A DNA stretch of 64,000 bases from Kushneria sinocarnis (GCF_003633775.1 NZ_RBIN01000004.1:310001-374000); one strand, 5' to 3'; shown: positions 21,909 through 32,239, counted from the first letter of the stretch. A program made the numbers and translations. Notes: a model not told the origin generated them from the letters alone.

Positions 21909-22493
21909 ATGGACACACTGCAATGGCTGCTGCTGCCGGGCATCCTGGCCATACTGCTGATCCTGCTCGATGGCTACCGTCGTACCCGGCGGGCACCGCC
22001 CGAGGATGACGCACGGCCGGAACCGGCCGCATCTGCCGATGACGCAGCGCCACTGGATGCACCTCTCGCAGCATCACGGGCCGCGGCGCCACCCCGGCCC
22101 GCGAAGCACAGCGCGCCGCTGCCGGCTTCAGCCGAGGCGTGCAGGCGCGAACCGGCCACCACGATCGCGGACACCGGCCATGCCGGCAGCTACATCGGGC
22201 CCGGTGTTCGTATCCATGGCTGTATTCATGCAGAGCAGCCCCTGACCGTGGCCGGCCGGGTCGAGGGAGAGATCCGGCTACCCCGCCACGGCGTGGCCGT
22301 GCTGGCGCCCGGGGAGGCCGGTCCGCTGATCACGGCCCACCGTCTGGTGGCCGATGGTCGGTTGAACGGCGAGATACACATCGGCGAGAGTGCCGTCTTC
22401 CACGAGCATGCCCGTTTCACCGGCCGGCTCGTCGCCGCCCGTCTGCGCTGTGTGAAGGGCGCCACCCTCTCGGGGCAGTTCAGTATCGGCTGA
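21909..22493 (+). CDS. Bactofilin with N-terminal membrane anchor
   Basis: A 194-residue protein. Residues about 5-20 (WLLLPGILAILLILL) form one membrane span followed by a basic stop (YRRTRR). A long Ala/Pro-rich linker to about residue 90 leads into a bactofilin domain with IGPGVRIHGCIHAEQPLTVA, GRVEGEIRLPRHG and ADGRLNGEIHIGESAVF. The architecture suggests an anchor that recruits the cytosolic bactofilin encoded divergently. That pairing is inference. Confidence 0.82.
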   Translation: MDTLQWLLLPGILAILLILLDGYRRTRRAPPEDDARPEPAASADDAAPLDAPLAASRAAAPPRPAKHSAPLPASAEACRREPATTIADTGHAGSYIGPGVRIHGCIHAEQPLTVAGRVEGEIRLPRHGVAVLAPGEAGPLITAHRLVADGRLNGEIHIGESAVFHEHARFTGRLVAARLRCVKGATLSGQFSIG

Positions 22494-22573
22494 TGCCGGC
22501 CGGGCCATGCCGCCGCTGCCCCTGGCCCCGGCTGACGGGTCCCGGGGTCGGACGCAAGCGGTGGCGGGCCGTC

Positions 22574-23587
22574 TCAGACAAACCGCCCCAGGCCAACGGC
22601 ACTGCGCAGTCGATCCAGCATCACGGTCGTCTCTTCGCGGGCGCGCTCGGCCCCCTGCTGCAGTACCCGCTCGATGTGTCCCGGGTCCTCGAGCAGTGCC
22701 TGATAACGCTCGCGCGGTTCGGCGAGCTGGGCATTGAGATACTCGAACAGCTCGTTCTTGGCTTCGCCCCAGCCGATGCCCTCGGCATAGCGCCGGCGCA
22801 TGTCGCTGCTTTCCTGCTCCGTGGCAAACGCCGAATAGATCTGAAAGAGCGTGCAGCTGTCCGGGTCCTTGGGCTCGCCGGGCTCCAGCGAATTGGTCCG
22901 GATCTTGCGGATCAGCTTGAGCAGCTTCTTCTCGGAGACGAACAGCGGAATGGTGTTGTCGTAGCTCTTCGACATCTTGCGACCGTCGAGCCCGTTGAGC
23001 ACCTGCACCCGCTCATCCACCACCGCTTCGGGCAGGGTAAAGTACTCGCCCCGGTAGACATGATTGAAGCGCCCGGCCATGTCACGGGCCATCTCGATGT
23101 GCTGGACCTGATCGCGCCCCACCGGCACCCGGTTGGCGTTGAACATCAGGATGTCGGCAGCCATCAGTACCGGATAGCCGTAGAGCCCCATGGTGATGCC
23201 GCGATCGGGATCGGGCACGCCGCCCTCCTCGTTTTCCGCGACGGCCGCCTTGTAGGCATGGGCCCGGTTCATCAGTCCCTTGGCGCAGACGCAGGAGAGC
23301 AGCCAGGCCAGCTCGGGAATCTCCGGAATGTCGGACTGGCGGTAGAAAACGGCGTTGTCGGTATCCAGCCCCAGCGCCAGCCAGGTCGCAGCGATCTCCC
23401 GTCGCGACTGCTGCATCCGGGCGGGATCGCTGGACTTGATCAGGGCGTGCAGGTCGGCCAGAAAATAGTACGACTGGACGTTCGGGTCCTGACTGGCGGC
23501 AATGGCGGGGCGAATGGCACCGACATAATTGCCCAGGTGAGGCGTGCCGGTGGTGGTGATGCCGGTTAGTACTCGAGTGCTGGTCAT
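22574..23587 (-). CDS. trpS: Tryptophan-tRNA ligase
   Basis: Class I aminoacyl-tRNA synthetase charging tRNA-Trp (337 aa). The HIGH-type motif is [16 protein letters not shown] and the KMSKS motif is [33 protein letters not shown] lies in the tryptophan/ATP pocket. I start at 23585-23587 (TSTRVLTGI). Twenty-two residues encoded in frame upstream are not part of the family. The next minus-strand gene upstream is ald. Confidence 0.97.
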   Translation of the reverse strand: MTSTRVLTGITTTGTPHLGNYVGAIRPAIAASQDPNVQSYYFLADLHALIKSSDPARMQQSRREIAATWLALGLDTDNAVFYRQSDIPEIPELAWLLSCVCAKGLMNRAHAYKAAVAENEEGGVPDPDRGITMGLYGYPVLMAADILMFNANRVPVGRDQVQHIEMARDMAGRFNHVYRGEYFTLPEAVVDERVQVLNGLDGRKMSKSYDNTIPLFVSEKKLLKLIRKIRTNSLEPGEPKDPDSCTLFQIYSAFATEQESSDMRRRYAEGIGWGEAKNELFEYLNAQLAEPRERYQALLEDPGHIERVLQQGAERAREETTVMLDRLRSAVGLGRFV

Positions 23588-23696
23588 GAACGCAATGCTT
23601 GCTCCGGGGAAACGGGACGCCAGCGCCCGGGAAGCCGGGCGCTGCGAGTGCATTCATCTTAACGCGTGCGCCGTGCGCGGGCGACCGCCAATCCGC

Positions 23697-24815
23697 TCAG
23701 CCCCCGAGCATGCGGGCAACCGGTTCGAACGGCAGCCCGAACGCCTCGGCCACTGCCGGATGGGTCAGCTGCCCTCTTGCCGTGTTGAGACCGTGCTGGA
23801 AGTGGCCGTCGTTCTTCAGCGCCTCGCGCCAGCCCTGATCGGCCAGTTTCAGCACATACGGCAGCGTGGCGCTGGTCAGTGCCTGGGTCGAGGTCGGTGC
23901 CACGGCGCCGGGCATGTTGGCCACGCAGTAGTGCACGATGCCATCCACGGTGTAGATCGGCTCGGCATGGGTGGTAGGCCGACTGGTTTCGAAACAGCCG
24001 CCCTGATCGATCGCCACATCCACCAGCACGCTGCCGGGCTTCATGGTCGCCAGCATCTGCCGGGTAATCAGCTTCGGCGCGGCAGCCCCGAGGATCAGTA
24101 CCGCACCGATCACCAGATCGGAGCTGCGTATCGCCGCTTCCACCGCATCGACCGTGGAGTAGACGGTACGCAGGCGCCCCTGATAGCGATGATCGAGGGC
24201 TTCCAGCCGCGTCAGCGAGCGATCGAGCACGGTGACATCGGCGCCCAGACCGAGCGCCATGCGCGCGGCGTTTTCGCCCACCACACCGCCGCCGATTACC
24301 GTCACTGCCGCCGGCGGAACACCCGGCACCCCCGGCAGCAGCACGCCCGAGCCGCCCTGGGCCTTTTCCAGCGCGTGCGCGCCTGCCTGCACCGCCATCC
24401 GCCCGGCCACGCTGCTCATCGGCGCCAGCAGCGGCAGGCCACCCCGCTCATCGGTGATGGTCTCGTAGGCGATGGAGGTGGCCCCGGTCTCCATGAGCGA
24501 GCGGGTCAGCCGTTCATCCGCGGCCAGATGCAGATAGGTGAACAGGGTATGTTCGGGCGTCAGCCGGGCGATCTCCTCCGGCTGCGGCTCCTTGACCTTG
24601 ACGATCAGCTCGGCGCCGGCCCAGAGCGTTTCGACATCGCCTTCGAGCCGGGCGCCCACGGCTTCATAGGCGGCATCCTCGTAACCGGAACCGATACCGG
24701 CCCCGCACTGCACGATGACGTCATGGCCGTGTTCGATCAGTTCGCGGACACCGGCAGGCGTCAGGGCAACGCGATATTCGTGGTTCTTGATCTCGGCGGG
24801 GACAGCAATGCGCAT
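23697..24815 (-). CDS. ald: Alanine dehydrogenase
   Basis: NAD-dependent enzyme interconverting L-alanine and pyruvate plus ammonia (372 aa, usual length 371). Motifs: [19 protein letters not shown] at the N-terminus, the catalytic Lys in LIVKVKEPQ, the catalytic His in [10 protein letters not shown], the NAD-binding [20 protein letters not shown], and the C-terminal [25 protein letters not shown] precedes the ATG at 24813-24815. The upstream gap carries short repeats that may be regulator sites. Confidence 0.96.
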   Translation of the reverse strand: MRIAVPAEIKNHEYRVALTPAGVRELIEHGHDVIVQCGAGIGSGYEDAAYEAVGARLEGDVETLWAGAELIVKVKEPQPEEIARLTPEHTLFTYLHLAADERLTRSLMETGATSIAYETITDERGGLPLLAPMSSVAGRMAVQAGAHALEKAQGGSGVLLPGVPGVPPAAVTVIGGGVVGENAARMALGLGADVTVLDRSLTRLEALDHRYQGRLRTVYSTVDAVEAAIRSSDLVIGAVLILGAAAPKLITRQMLATMKPGSVLVDVAIDQGGCFETSRPTTHAEPIYTVDGIVHYCVANMPGAVAPTSTQALTSATLPYVLKLADQGWREALKNDGHFQHGLNTARGQLTHPAVAEAFGLPFEPVARMLGG

Positions 24816-25007
24816 GGGTCGGCTCCTGAAATGCGACTTCCTGTTGGCTTCGCAGGCATTACAGCACAGCTGTCCCGATAACAAACGGGGGTGATCAAAA
24901 TAACGATTCTGTCTGGAAAAAGCCCGACAAGGCAGAACCAAATACCAGAAAACCCCTGATCACCAGAAAATAACCCTACCCTTCACGCAATCTCTGCCGG
25001 TGCGACG

Positions 25008-26252
25008 CTAGCCCATGCCGAGCAGTTCATTGCCCATCAGCACCGCGAATAGCACCAGACTCAGGGTCAGTACCAGGTTGGAGCGCCAGCTGCTGCGCAA
25101 CGGCGCCTCGATGCGGTCGGAATTGAGCAGCACCATCAGCACAATGGCCAGGAAGGGCATGAAAATCGCCCCCAGCGCTCCATAGACGATGACCAGCAGC
25201 ACCGGTTTGCCCAGCAGATGCAGCAGCATCGGTGGAAAGGTCAGCCACAGCACGTAGAAGCGGTAGGCGCCGGTGGTGTTGAGCACTTCCCGGGTCACAT
25301 CGCGCTGGCGCATCAGACGGATGAAATCGGCCCACAGCCAGGAGACGCCGTTCCAGACCCCCAGCACCGAGGTAAAGGAAGCCGCCCAGAAACCGATCAG
25401 AAACAGCAGACGGACCACGGGATGAAGCTGGTTGCCGAGGGCACCGGCAAAGGTGACCACGCCCTGCTGGCCGCTGACGGTCATGTCGGTGCCGTAGAGG
25501 ATGGCGGCCCCCATGACCAGCATCGCCAGACAGAAGATGCCGGTGATGACATAGGCGGAGAGGCAGTCCAGCCGCATGATGCGAATGTGGCTGTCGCTCT
25601 TCCAGCCCTTGGCCACCAGCCAGTAGCCGTAGGAGGCCATGGTGATCGAGCCGCCGACACCGCCGATCAGCCCCAGCGCATAGAGCAGCGAGCCGTCCGG
25701 CAGCGTCGGCAGGCCGGTTGCCATGATATCTCCGAGCCGAGGCAGCACCAGCAGCGCCGAGCCGACCACGGTGATGAACATCAGCCCCACCAGCGCGGTC
25801 ACCAGCCGCTCGAAGCGCTGATAGGTATTGGTCAGCACCAGCACACAGCCGGCCAGACCGTGCAGTACCGCCCACCCCCAGAACGGTATGGCGGGGATCA
25901 GGGCGCTCATCGCCAGGGCACAGGAGGAGGTCGCCGCGGCACCGTAGCTGAAGCCCCAGATCAGCGTATAGACGCCGAAATAACCGCTGGCCCAGCGCCC
26001 CAGCGAATGGATGCCTTCCAGGATGGTACGCCCGGTTCCCAGGGTATAGCGTCCCACCCCCTCGTTGAGCGCGAACTTGAGCACCACACCGAGAGCGATC
26101 GCCCAGATGAAGGTCAGGCCGTAGCGCTGACCGGCGACCAGCGCCGCCAGCAGGTCACCCGCGCCGACCCCGGTAGCCGCCACCACCAGCCCCGGTCCGA
26201 CAATCGACCAGCGTGTGGGGGCCTGCGCCTCACTTCCCGAAACCTGACTCAT
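25008..26252 (-). CDS. Nramp-fold membrane transporter with altered metal site
   Basis: A 414-residue membrane protein with about 11 spans and the overall pattern of the Nramp (SLC11) family. The first span reads VGPGLVVAATGVGAGDLLAA, where canonical metal transporters have DPGN. The sixth has GGSITMASYGYWL where they have a MPH(N) motif. The two main metal ligands are therefore not the usual ones, so Mn/Fe transport cannot be assumed. It may be an Nramp-related transporter for another cation or solute. GGAGAG lies upstream of the ATG at 26250-26252. It is on the same strand as ald but about 190 bases away. Confidence 0.82.
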   Translation of the reverse strand: MSQVSGSEAQAPTRWSIVGPGLVVAATGVGAGDLLAALVAGQRYGLTFIWAIALGVVLKFALNEGVGRYTLGTGRTILEGIHSLGRWASGYFGVYTLIWGFSYGAAATSSCALAMSALIPAIPFWGWAVLHGLAGCVLVLTNTYQRFERLVTALVGLMFITVVGSALLVLPRLGDIMATGLPTLPDGSLLYALGLIGGVGGSITMASYGYWLVAKGWKSDSHIRIMRLDCLSAYVITGIFCLAMLVMGAAILYGTDMTVSGQQGVVTFAGALGNQLHPVVRLLFLIGFWAASFTSVLGVWNGVSWLWADFIRLMRQRDVTREVLNTTGAYRFYVLWLTFPPMLLHLLGKPVLLVIVYGALGAIFMPFLAIVLMVLLNSDRIEAPLRSSWRSNLVLTLSLVLFAVLMGNELLGMG

Positions 26253-26361
26253 CGCCACTCTCCGTGCCTGAAGGAAACTTCATGCACGGTAGATGGCCAG
26301 GCGGCTGCGCCATAATGCGACCTTGGTCGCATGGGCGCCGCCATGCGGCGCCCGGCCGGAG

Positions 26362-26694
26362 TCACTCCCGCTCGGGACGACTGCCACCGCACTGCCAGCA
26401 GCGATCGAAGACGCCCTCATGCGCCTCGCCGCATACCGGGCACTGCCAGTCCGGGAGCCCCTCGGCGAGCGCATCGCCGCGACGCCACTGCGCGATGACG
26501 GCCTCGGCGCGCTCGGCATTGTGCGGCGCCACCCACAGCTCGGGTTCGCAGTCGATGGGCGCAAGATCGCCCATGCCGCCGGCCAGCATCCAGTTGCGGA
26601 GTTCACACGGGATGCCGGCCCGCTCGATCAGATTGCGCACATGCCCGACCAGCAGGCTGTCGGGGTGCTGGAAGATCCGGACCCGCTCGGCCAT
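26362..26694 (-). CDS. DUF2007-type protein with C-terminal zinc ribbon
   Basis: A 110-residue protein. The N-terminal part (RVRIFQHPDSLLVGHVRNLI, then ERAGIPCELRN and ELWVAPHNAERA) matches the DUF2007 'putative signal transducing' domain, a small ferredoxin-like fold. The C-terminus has CPVCGEAHEGVFDRCWQCGG, two CxxC knuckles that should bind zinc. It sits 9 bases downstream of rlmI and is probably co-transcribed with it. Function unknown. Confidence 0.82.
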   Translation of the reverse strand: MAERVRIFQHPDSLLVGHVRNLIERAGIPCELRNWMLAGGMGDLAPIDCEPELWVAPHNAERAEAVIAQWRRGDALAEGLPDWQCPVCGEAHEGVFDRCWQCGGSRPERE

Positions 26695-26703
26695 GGTGCT
26701 GCC

Positions 26704-27894
26704 TCAGTCGCGAAAGATGCGCACACCCAGGGTCTTGAGGTAGGCCGTTTCGGGAATCGCCGGATGAATCGGATGGTCCGGCCCCTGATGACCGTTGAAG
26801 ATCAGCTGGGCATGACGGTCCTGATGGCGGGCGGCGCCGCGCACGATATCCACCAGCCGATCGTTGGCCAGATGCATCGAGCAGGAGGCCGACACCAGCA
26901 GTCCGTCGCGTCCCAGCAGCCGGATCGCCTCGCGGTTGAGCCGGGCATAGGCCCGTTCGCCGTTGGGAATATCCTTGCGCTTGCGGATGAAGGCCGGCGG
27001 ATCCACCACCACTACATCGAACTGCTCCCCCTCTGCCTTGAGGGCCGCGAGCTGCTCGAAGGCATCGCCTTCGCGGGTGGTGACCCGGTCACCGACCCCG
27101 TTGAGCGCGGCATTCTCGCTGACCGCTTCCAGCGCCGGCGCCGAGCTGTCGATGCAGGTCACCGAGGAGGCACCGTGCGCTGCCGCCTGCACGCCCCAGC
27201 CACCGAGATAGCTGAACACATCGAGTACGCGCCGGCCCTCGACCAGCGGATTGAGCCAGGCGCGATTAACCCGGTGATCGAAGAACCAGCCGGTCTTCTG
27301 CCCCTCCAGCACCGGCGCGAGAAAGTGCACGCCGTTCTCCTCGAGTGCCACAGGCCCGTCGAGCGTGCCCTGCACCACCTCGACGTCGGCAGCCAGCTGC
27401 TCCAGCCGGCGCCCGGCGCTATCGCCCCGCAGCACGATGGCCCGCGGCTCGATCACCTTGTTGAGGGCATCAATGACCTCACCGCGCATGCGGTCCATGC
27501 CCAGGGTGTTGAGCTGCACCACCAGCACGTCACCGAACCGATCGACCACCAGCCCCGGCAGCAGGTCGCCCTCGCCATGCACCAGCCGATAGAAGGGCTT
27601 CCGGAACAGCCGCTGGCGCAGCCCCAGCGCCTGGTTGAGGCGATGGACCAGCAGCGAGCGATCCAGCCGGATATCGGGATCGCGGGAGACGATGCGGGCA
27701 CAGATCAGCGAGTGCGGGTTGACGTAGGCTGCCCCCATCGGCTTGCCGTTGGCGGCTTCGACAATGGCCTGGGCACCCGGCTCGAAGCCCCTGAGCGGGG
27801 TGGCATCGGTATCGATCTCGTTGGAGTAGAGCCAGAGATGGCCGGCCTTGAGCCGACGATCGGCATTCTTCTTGAGGCGCAGACGTAGGGTCAC
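26704..27894 (-). CDS. rlmI: 23S rRNA (cytosine-C5) methyltransferase RlmI
   Basis: SAM-dependent methyltransferase (396 aa) expected to make m5C1962 in 23S rRNA. An N-terminal PUA domain (LKAGHLWLYSNEID, then ICARIVSRDP) is followed by the EEI-like domain and a Rossmann methyltransferase domain. The latter has RVLDVFSYLGGWGVQAAAHG (SAM site), FDVVVVDPPAFIRKRKD, and the catalytic Cys region LLVSASCSMHL. The length agrees with E. coli RlmI (396). Confidence 0.92.
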   Translation of the reverse strand: MTLRLRLKKNADRRLKAGHLWLYSNEIDTDATPLRGFEPGAQAIVEAANGKPMGAAYVNPHSLICARIVSRDPDIRLDRSLLVHRLNQALGLRQRLFRKPFYRLVHGEGDLLPGLVVDRFGDVLVVQLNTLGMDRMRGEVIDALNKVIEPRAIVLRGDSAGRRLEQLAADVEVVQGTLDGPVALEENGVHFLAPVLEGQKTGWFFDHRVNRAWLNPLVEGRRVLDVFSYLGGWGVQAAAHGASSVTCIDSSAPALEAVSENAALNGVGDRVTTREGDAFEQLAALKAEGEQFDVVVVDPPAFIRKRKDIPNGERAYARLNREAIRLLGRDGLLVSASCSMHLANDRLVDIVRGAARHQDRHAQLIFNGHQGPDHPIHPAIPETAYLKTLGVRIFRD

Positions 27895-27986
27895 GATAAA
27901 ATCCGCAAGCTGTCAGTGAATCGGTCCATGATACCAGCGTACACCGGCCGGGCCGATGGTCTGGCGGGAGATCGCTGCGCGCTCCG

Positions 27987-28802
27987 TCAGCTCTGACAGA
28001 CCGGACAGTAGACGCTCGCCCGCTGACCCAGCGTCAGCGAACGCAGTTCGGCACCGCAGGCGCGACAGGGGAGCCCGCCACGGCCATAGACATTGAGCTG
28101 CTGGGCAAAGTAGCCGGGGCTGCCACTGCCGCTGACGAAATCGCGCAGCGTGGTGCCGCCCTGGCTGATCGCTGCAGTCAGCACCTGCTTGATCGCTTCG
28201 CCGAGCCGACCGTAGCGCTTGCGGCTGATGCCGCCGGCCTCGCGGCGTGGATCAATGCCGGCCAGAAACAGCGACTCGGCGGCATAGATGTTGCCCACCC
28301 CGACGACCACGGCGTTGTCCATGATCAGCGACTTGACCGCCACCCGACGTCGGCGTGAGGCACGGAACAGATGCGCACCATCGAATGCCGTCGACAGCGG
28401 TTCCGGCCCCAGCCGGACCAGCCGGCGATCCCGGCATGGATCGCCGGAAATGAAATCGAGCACACCGAAGCGGCGCGGATCATGGTAGCGCAGCAGATAG
28501 CCGGAGCTCATCGCAAGGTCGACATGATCGTGCTTTTCCGGCGGGGTGCCGATGGCGGCCAGACGCAGGCTGCCCGACATGCCCAGGTGCCAGAGCAGAT
28601 GCCCCCCGGCCACCGGCAGCAGCAGGTATTTCGCCCGGCGCTCGATGCCCCCGATCCGCTCGCCGACCAGCCGTTCGGCCAGGTCATCGGGAATCCGGGT
28701 ACGCAGCTGCGGCTGACGCACGATGACTTCATTGACCACCTGGTGCTCGACCGCCGGGGCAATCCCCTGACGGGTGGTCTCCACTTCGGGCAGTTCGGGC
28801 AT
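27987..28802 (-). CDS. mutM: Formamidopyrimidine-DNA glycosylase
   Basis: Base-excision repair enzyme removing 8-oxoguanine and Fapy lesions. After Met1 come the catalytic Pro2-Glu3 in [13 protein letters not shown]. The helix-two-turn-helix region has [20 protein letters not shown]. The C-terminal zinc finger is [16 protein letters not shown] followed by YCPVCQS. The start at 28800-28802 (271 aa) is fixed by the need for an exposed Pro2. A 27-residue upstream extension in frame is rejected. It follows rpmG, the common rpmB-rpmG-mutM order. Confidence 0.97.
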   Translation of the reverse strand: MPELPEVETTRQGIAPAVEHQVVNEVIVRQPQLRTRIPDDLAERLVGERIGGIERRAKYLLLPVAGGHLLWHLGMSGSLRLAAIGTPPEKHDHVDLAMSSGYLLRYHDPRRFGVLDFISGDPCRDRRLVRLGPEPLSTAFDGAHLFRASRRRRVAVKSLIMDNAVVVGVGNIYAAESLFLAGIDPRREAGGISRKRYGRLGEAIKQVLTAAISQGGTTLRDFVSGSGSPGYFAQQLNVYGRGGLPCRACGAELRSLTLGQRASVYCPVCQS

Positions 28803-28850
28803 GAGTGGCCTACCGTTGGCCGCGCCGGCGGCGCGAAGTGCTTCAGACGC

Positions 28851-28878
28851 AGGAAACCCGGCAATTGCCGGGTTTCCT
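28851..28878 (-). terminator. Perfect palindrome between rpmG and mutM
   Basis: A 28-base perfect palindrome (14-bp arms beginning AGGAAACCCGGCAA) 26 bases past the rpmG stop on the transcribed strand. No T-run follows. It could end or stabilise the rpmB-rpmG message and so separate it from mutM. Confidence 0.55.
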
Positions 28879-28904
28879 GACACGCATCACCCGAAGTGAC
28901 GGTG

Positions 28905-29060
28905 TTACTTGATCTTGGCTTCGCGATAGACGACGTGCTTGCGAACCACCGGATCGTATTTCTTGAATTCGAGCTTGTCGGGCGTATTACGCTTGTTCTT
29001 CTTGGTGGTATAGAAGTGACCGGTACCGGCACTGGATACCATCTTGATCTTGTCACGCAT
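28905..29060 (-). CDS. rpmG: 50S ribosomal protein L33
   Basis: Reading the minus strand from 29060 gives a 51-residue protein, [20 protein letters not shown], then [18 protein letters not shown] and [13 protein letters not shown]. This is the cysteine-free L33 typical of gammaproteobacteria (no zinc-binding CxxC pairs). It lies 65 bases after rpmB. Confidence 0.97.
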   Translation of the reverse strand: MRDKIKMVSSAGTGHFYTTKKNKRNTPDKLEFKKYDPVVRKHVVYREAKIK

Positions 29061-29125
29061 GGGTATGCTCTCCCGTGGACAGTATGCCTGCGCATCTCAT
29101 GGCGCAGGCCGTGAACGTGGCGGCG

Positions 29126-29362
29126 TCAGACCTGGATGTTGCGCTTCTTGAGGTCGGCAAGAACGGCTTCGATACCCTTCTTGTCGATGATGCGCAGCCC
29201 CTTGGTGGAGACCTGCAGACGCACGAAGCGCTTCTCGGATTCGACCCAGAAGCGATGCGTGTGCAGGTTGGGCTCGAAACGACGCCGCGTTCTGCGCTGG
29301 GAGTGGGAAACGTTGTTACCGGTCATCGGACGCTTGCCGGTAACCTGACAGACCTGTGACAT
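29126..29362 (-). CDS. rpmB: 50S ribosomal protein L28
   Basis: A 78-residue protein beginning [20 protein letters not shown] and containing [30 protein letters not shown] and the basic end DLKKRNIQV, all diagnostic of bacterial L28. It is transcribed with rpmG. radC lies upstream on the same strand, about 200 bases away, so the ribosomal pair probably has its own promoter in that gap. Confidence 0.97.
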   Translation of the reverse strand: MSQVCQVTGKRPMTGNNVSHSQRRTRRRFEPNLHTHRFWVESEKRFVRLQVSTKGLRIIDKKGIEAVLADLKKRNIQV

Positions 29363-29563
29363 GGAAGCCTCCAGCCGTGAGCCCCGGATGCCGGGACGCA
29401 GTAGTAAAGTGTCGGGATGATCTCGGGCAAACCGGTGAGCGTGGCAGGCGTCCGCCTAGCTGCCCCTGTTCATGGCCCGCGGGAACTCAAAGGCCGTACT
29501 TTATACCAGAGTCCCCCTTTTCGGGCAAGCACCGAAGCGTCTTCGCACACGGTGGCCGCCACG

Positions 29564-30238
29564 CTACAGCCAGCCCCGCTCGGCCATCGAGACGATCTCG
29601 CCATCCCCGATCACGAAATGATCCAGCACCCGGATCTCGAAAAGCCCCAGCGCCTCACGCAGGCGATCGGTAATACGCCGGTCGGCGTCGCTCGGCTCGG
29701 CCATCCCCGAAGGGTGATTGTGGGCAAAGATGACCGCCCCGGCATTCAGCGTCAGCGCCCGCCGGGCGACTTCACGCGGATAGACCGAAGCCGCATCGAG
29801 CGTGCCGCTGAACAGCCGCTCGAAGCGCAGCACCCGGTGGCGGGTATCGAGAAACAGCGCGGCAAACACCTCGTGGTCGAGATCGCGCAGGTGGGCAGAG
29901 AGAAAGCGGCGCACCACGACCGGCGAAGTGAGCGCTTCGCCGCGCTCGAGCAGGGTCTCCAGGTGGCGGCGCGACAGTTCCAGCGCGGCCTGCAGCTGGA
30001 CATACTTGGCCTGACCCAGCCCGTGTGCCTGACAGAAGCGCGCCTGATCGGCGCTCAGCAGCTGACGCAGGCCGCCGAATTCACCCAGCAGATCGCGGGC
30101 CAGATCCACCGCCGAGCGACCGCGGACCCCGACCCGCAGGAAGATGGCCAGCAGTTCGGCATCGGAGAGCGCCTGCGGCCCGAGACCCAACAGCTTCTCG
30201 CGCGGCCGCTCTCCCTCGGGCCAGTGATTGATCCCCAT
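29564..30238 (-). CDS. radC: RadC/YicR family JAB-domain protein
   Basis: A 224-residue protein. An N-terminal helix-hairpin-helix region ([20 protein letters not shown]) is followed by a JAB1/MPN-type metalloprotease-like domain with metal ligands in [18 protein letters not shown]. The historical link to DNA repair is doubtful and the molecular function of RadC is not established. It neighbours rpmB-rpmG-mutM as in many proteobacteria. coaBC, its usual divergent neighbour, lies 2 kb away across two unrelated genes. Confidence 0.93.
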   Translation of the reverse strand: MGINHWPEGERPREKLLGLGPQALSDAELLAIFLRVGVRGRSAVDLARDLLGEFGGLRQLLSADQARFCQAHGLGQAKYVQLQAALELSRRHLETLLERGEALTSPVVVRRFLSAHLRDLDHEVFAALFLDTRHRVLRFERLFSGTLDAASVYPREVARRALTLNAGAVIFAHNHPSGMAEPSDADRRITDRLREALGLFEIRVLDHFVIGDGEIVSMAERGWL

Positions 30239-30390
30239 CCTCCTCCCCTCGGCAACATCGGTATATGCTTTACAAGATAACGACGATTATTGCCGCAGCT
30301 TGAATTCGCGCATCCCTCCCGCTGCATCAGCTACGCTGTAAGTCATCAGTCAGGCGGCCTGTGGGCCGCCAGTCGAAAACGGAGCGAGTC

Positions 30391-31404
30391 ATGAAGCGTT
30401 ATATCCTGCCGAAAACCGGTGCCATCAGCGATCTGACCCCTGATGAATGCGCCACTCCGCAGCCGGGGCGCGGTCAGGTGCTGGTCAGAATGAAGGCGGC
30501 GTCGCTGAACTATCGCGACCTGATGATCGTCCAGGGGCGCTACGCCCGCGGCGGCGTTGCGGCCAATCGGGTACCGCTCTCCGACGGGGCCGGCGAAGTG
30601 GTCGAAATCGGTGACGAGGTCAGCGAGTGGCAGGTCGGCGACCGGGTCGCCGGCCTGTTCATGCAGGACTGGCTGGGCGGCGAGGTCGATGCCCGCTACG
30701 GCGCCTCGGCGATGGGCGGTGCCATCGACGGCGCCCTGACCGAATACCGGGTGTTTGACGCCCACGGCCTGGTGCGGCTGCCCGAGCACTTCTCGTTCGA
30801 ACAGGGCGCCACCCTGCCCTGCGCCGCGGTCACCGCCTGGAACGCCCTCTACGCCGGTCAGCACCCGCTGAAAAGCGGCGACAGCGTACTGCTGCTGGGC
30901 ACCGGCGGGGTGTCGATCTTCGCCCTGCAGCTGGCCCGGGCCGCCGGGGCGCGCATCATCCAGACCTCCTCGAGTGACGACAAGCTCGAGCGCGCCCGCG
31001 AACTGGGCGCCGATGACACCATCAACTACCGCCAGCATCCCGAATGGCAGGAGGAGGTCCAGCGGCTGACCGGTGGCCGCGGCGTCGATCATGTAGTGGA
31101 AGTCGGGGGCGCCGGCACCCTGCCCCGCTCGCTGGCCTCGAGCCGGGTCGGCGGTGCGGTCAACCTGATCGGCGTGCTGACCGGTGGCGAGATCGACCCC
31201 AGCCTGATCATGCGCAGGAGCGTCATCCTGCGCGGCATCTATGTCGGCTCGAGGGAGATGTTCGAGGCCATGAACCGGACCCTCGAACTGCATCGCATCG
31301 AGCCGGTCATCGATCGCACCTTCGCCTTCGACGAGGCCCGGGCTGCCTTCGAGCATCTCGAAAGCCAGCGCCATCTGGGCAAGGTGGTCATCCGGATCGA
31401 CTGA
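30391..31404 (+). CDS. Zinc-independent MDR-family quinone/alcohol oxidoreductase
   Basis: A 337-residue medium-chain dehydrogenase. The GroES-like N-terminal half has [19 protein letters not shown]. The Rossmann half has [20 protein letters not shown] and [20 protein letters not shown]. The zinc-binding cysteines of true alcohol dehydrogenases are missing, which places it with NADPH:quinone reductase-like enzymes. The substrate cannot be told. The ATG at 30391 follows GGAGCGAG. It starts the plus-strand run and lies 55 bases before gpmA. Confidence 0.87.
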   Translation: MKRYILPKTGAISDLTPDECATPQPGRGQVLVRMKAASLNYRDLMIVQGRYARGGVAANRVPLSDGAGEVVEIGDEVSEWQVGDRVAGLFMQDWLGGEVDARYGASAMGGAIDGALTEYRVFDAHGLVRLPEHFSFEQGATLPCAAVTAWNALYAGQHPLKSGDSVLLLGTGGVSIFALQLARAAGARIIQTSSSDDKLERARELGADDTINYRQHPEWQEEVQRLTGGRGVDHVVEVGGAGTLPRSLASSRVGGAVNLIGVLTGGEIDPSLIMRRSVILRGIYVGSREMFEAMNRTLELHRIEPVIDRTFAFDEARAAFEHLESQRHLGKVVIRID

Positions 31405-31459
31405 CGAACCCCGCCGCCCGGCCACGGGCGGCTTGCACCCATCCCCGCAGGAGGAACTC

Positions 31460-32152
31460 ATGTCTCATCTGGTCATGGTGCGACACGGTCAGAGCGAGTG
31501 GAACGCAAAGAACCTGTTTACCGGCTGGGTCGACGTGCCGCTCTCCGAACAGGGCATCGAGGAAGCACGCAGCGCCGGGCGCCATCTGCAGCGCGCCGGT
31601 TATCGCTTCGACGTGGCCTATACCTCGGTGCTCAAGCGCGCCATTCATACCCTGCACCATACGCTGGGCGAACTCGATCAGGACTGGGTCGACGAGATCA
31701 AGTCATGGCGGCTCAACGAGCGCCACTATGGTGCGCTGCAGGGGCTCGACAAGAAGGCCACGGCGGAGAAGTACGGTGAGGACCAGGTCCACCGCTGGCG
31801 GCGCAGCTACGACGTGCTGCCGCCGCTGCTTGATGAAAGCGATGAGCAGCACCCGCGCTTCGATCCGCGTTATCGCGAACTCGACCCCCGGATCCTGCCG
31901 GCCGGCGAGAATCTCAAGCTGACCCTCGAGCGCGTGATGCCGTTCTGGCACGATCACATTGCGCCCGATCTGCGGGCCGGCCGCACCGTACTCATCGCCG
32001 CGCATGGCAACAGCCTGCGCGCCCTGATCAAGTACCTCGACGGCATCAGTGACGAGGGCATTCCGGGGCTGGAGCTGCCAACCGGCGTGCCGCTGGTCTA
32101 TGAACTGGATGAGCAGCTTGCCGTCGAGCGCCACTATCGGCTGGAGGAGTGA
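31460..32152 (+). CDS. gpmA: 2,3-bisphosphoglycerate-dependent phosphoglycerate mutase
   Basis: Interconverts 3- and 2-phosphoglycerate in glycolysis. The 230 residues include the catalytic His9 in [34 protein letters not shown], the active-site Glu in [20 protein letters not shown], and the second His in [20 protein letters not shown] strong CAGGAGGAA ribosome site precedes the ATG at 31460. Confidence 0.96.
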   Translation: MSHLVMVRHGQSEWNAKNLFTGWVDVPLSEQGIEEARSAGRHLQRAGYRFDVAYTSVLKRAIHTLHHTLGELDQDWVDEIKSWRLNERHYGALQGLDKKATAEKYGEDQVHRWRRSYDVLPPLLDESDEQHPRFDPRYRELDPRILPAGENLKLTLERVMPFWHDHIAPDLRAGRTVLIAAHGNSLRALIKYLDGISDEGIPGLELPTGVPLVYELDEQLAVERHYRLEE

Positions 32153-32239
32153 CGCGTGCCGGCGCCGCCCGCCGCGGCGCTACGCAACCCCGTCAGCCGA
32201 ATGGTAAGCTGACCCCGCTGACCACTGCCGGAGCCTTCC

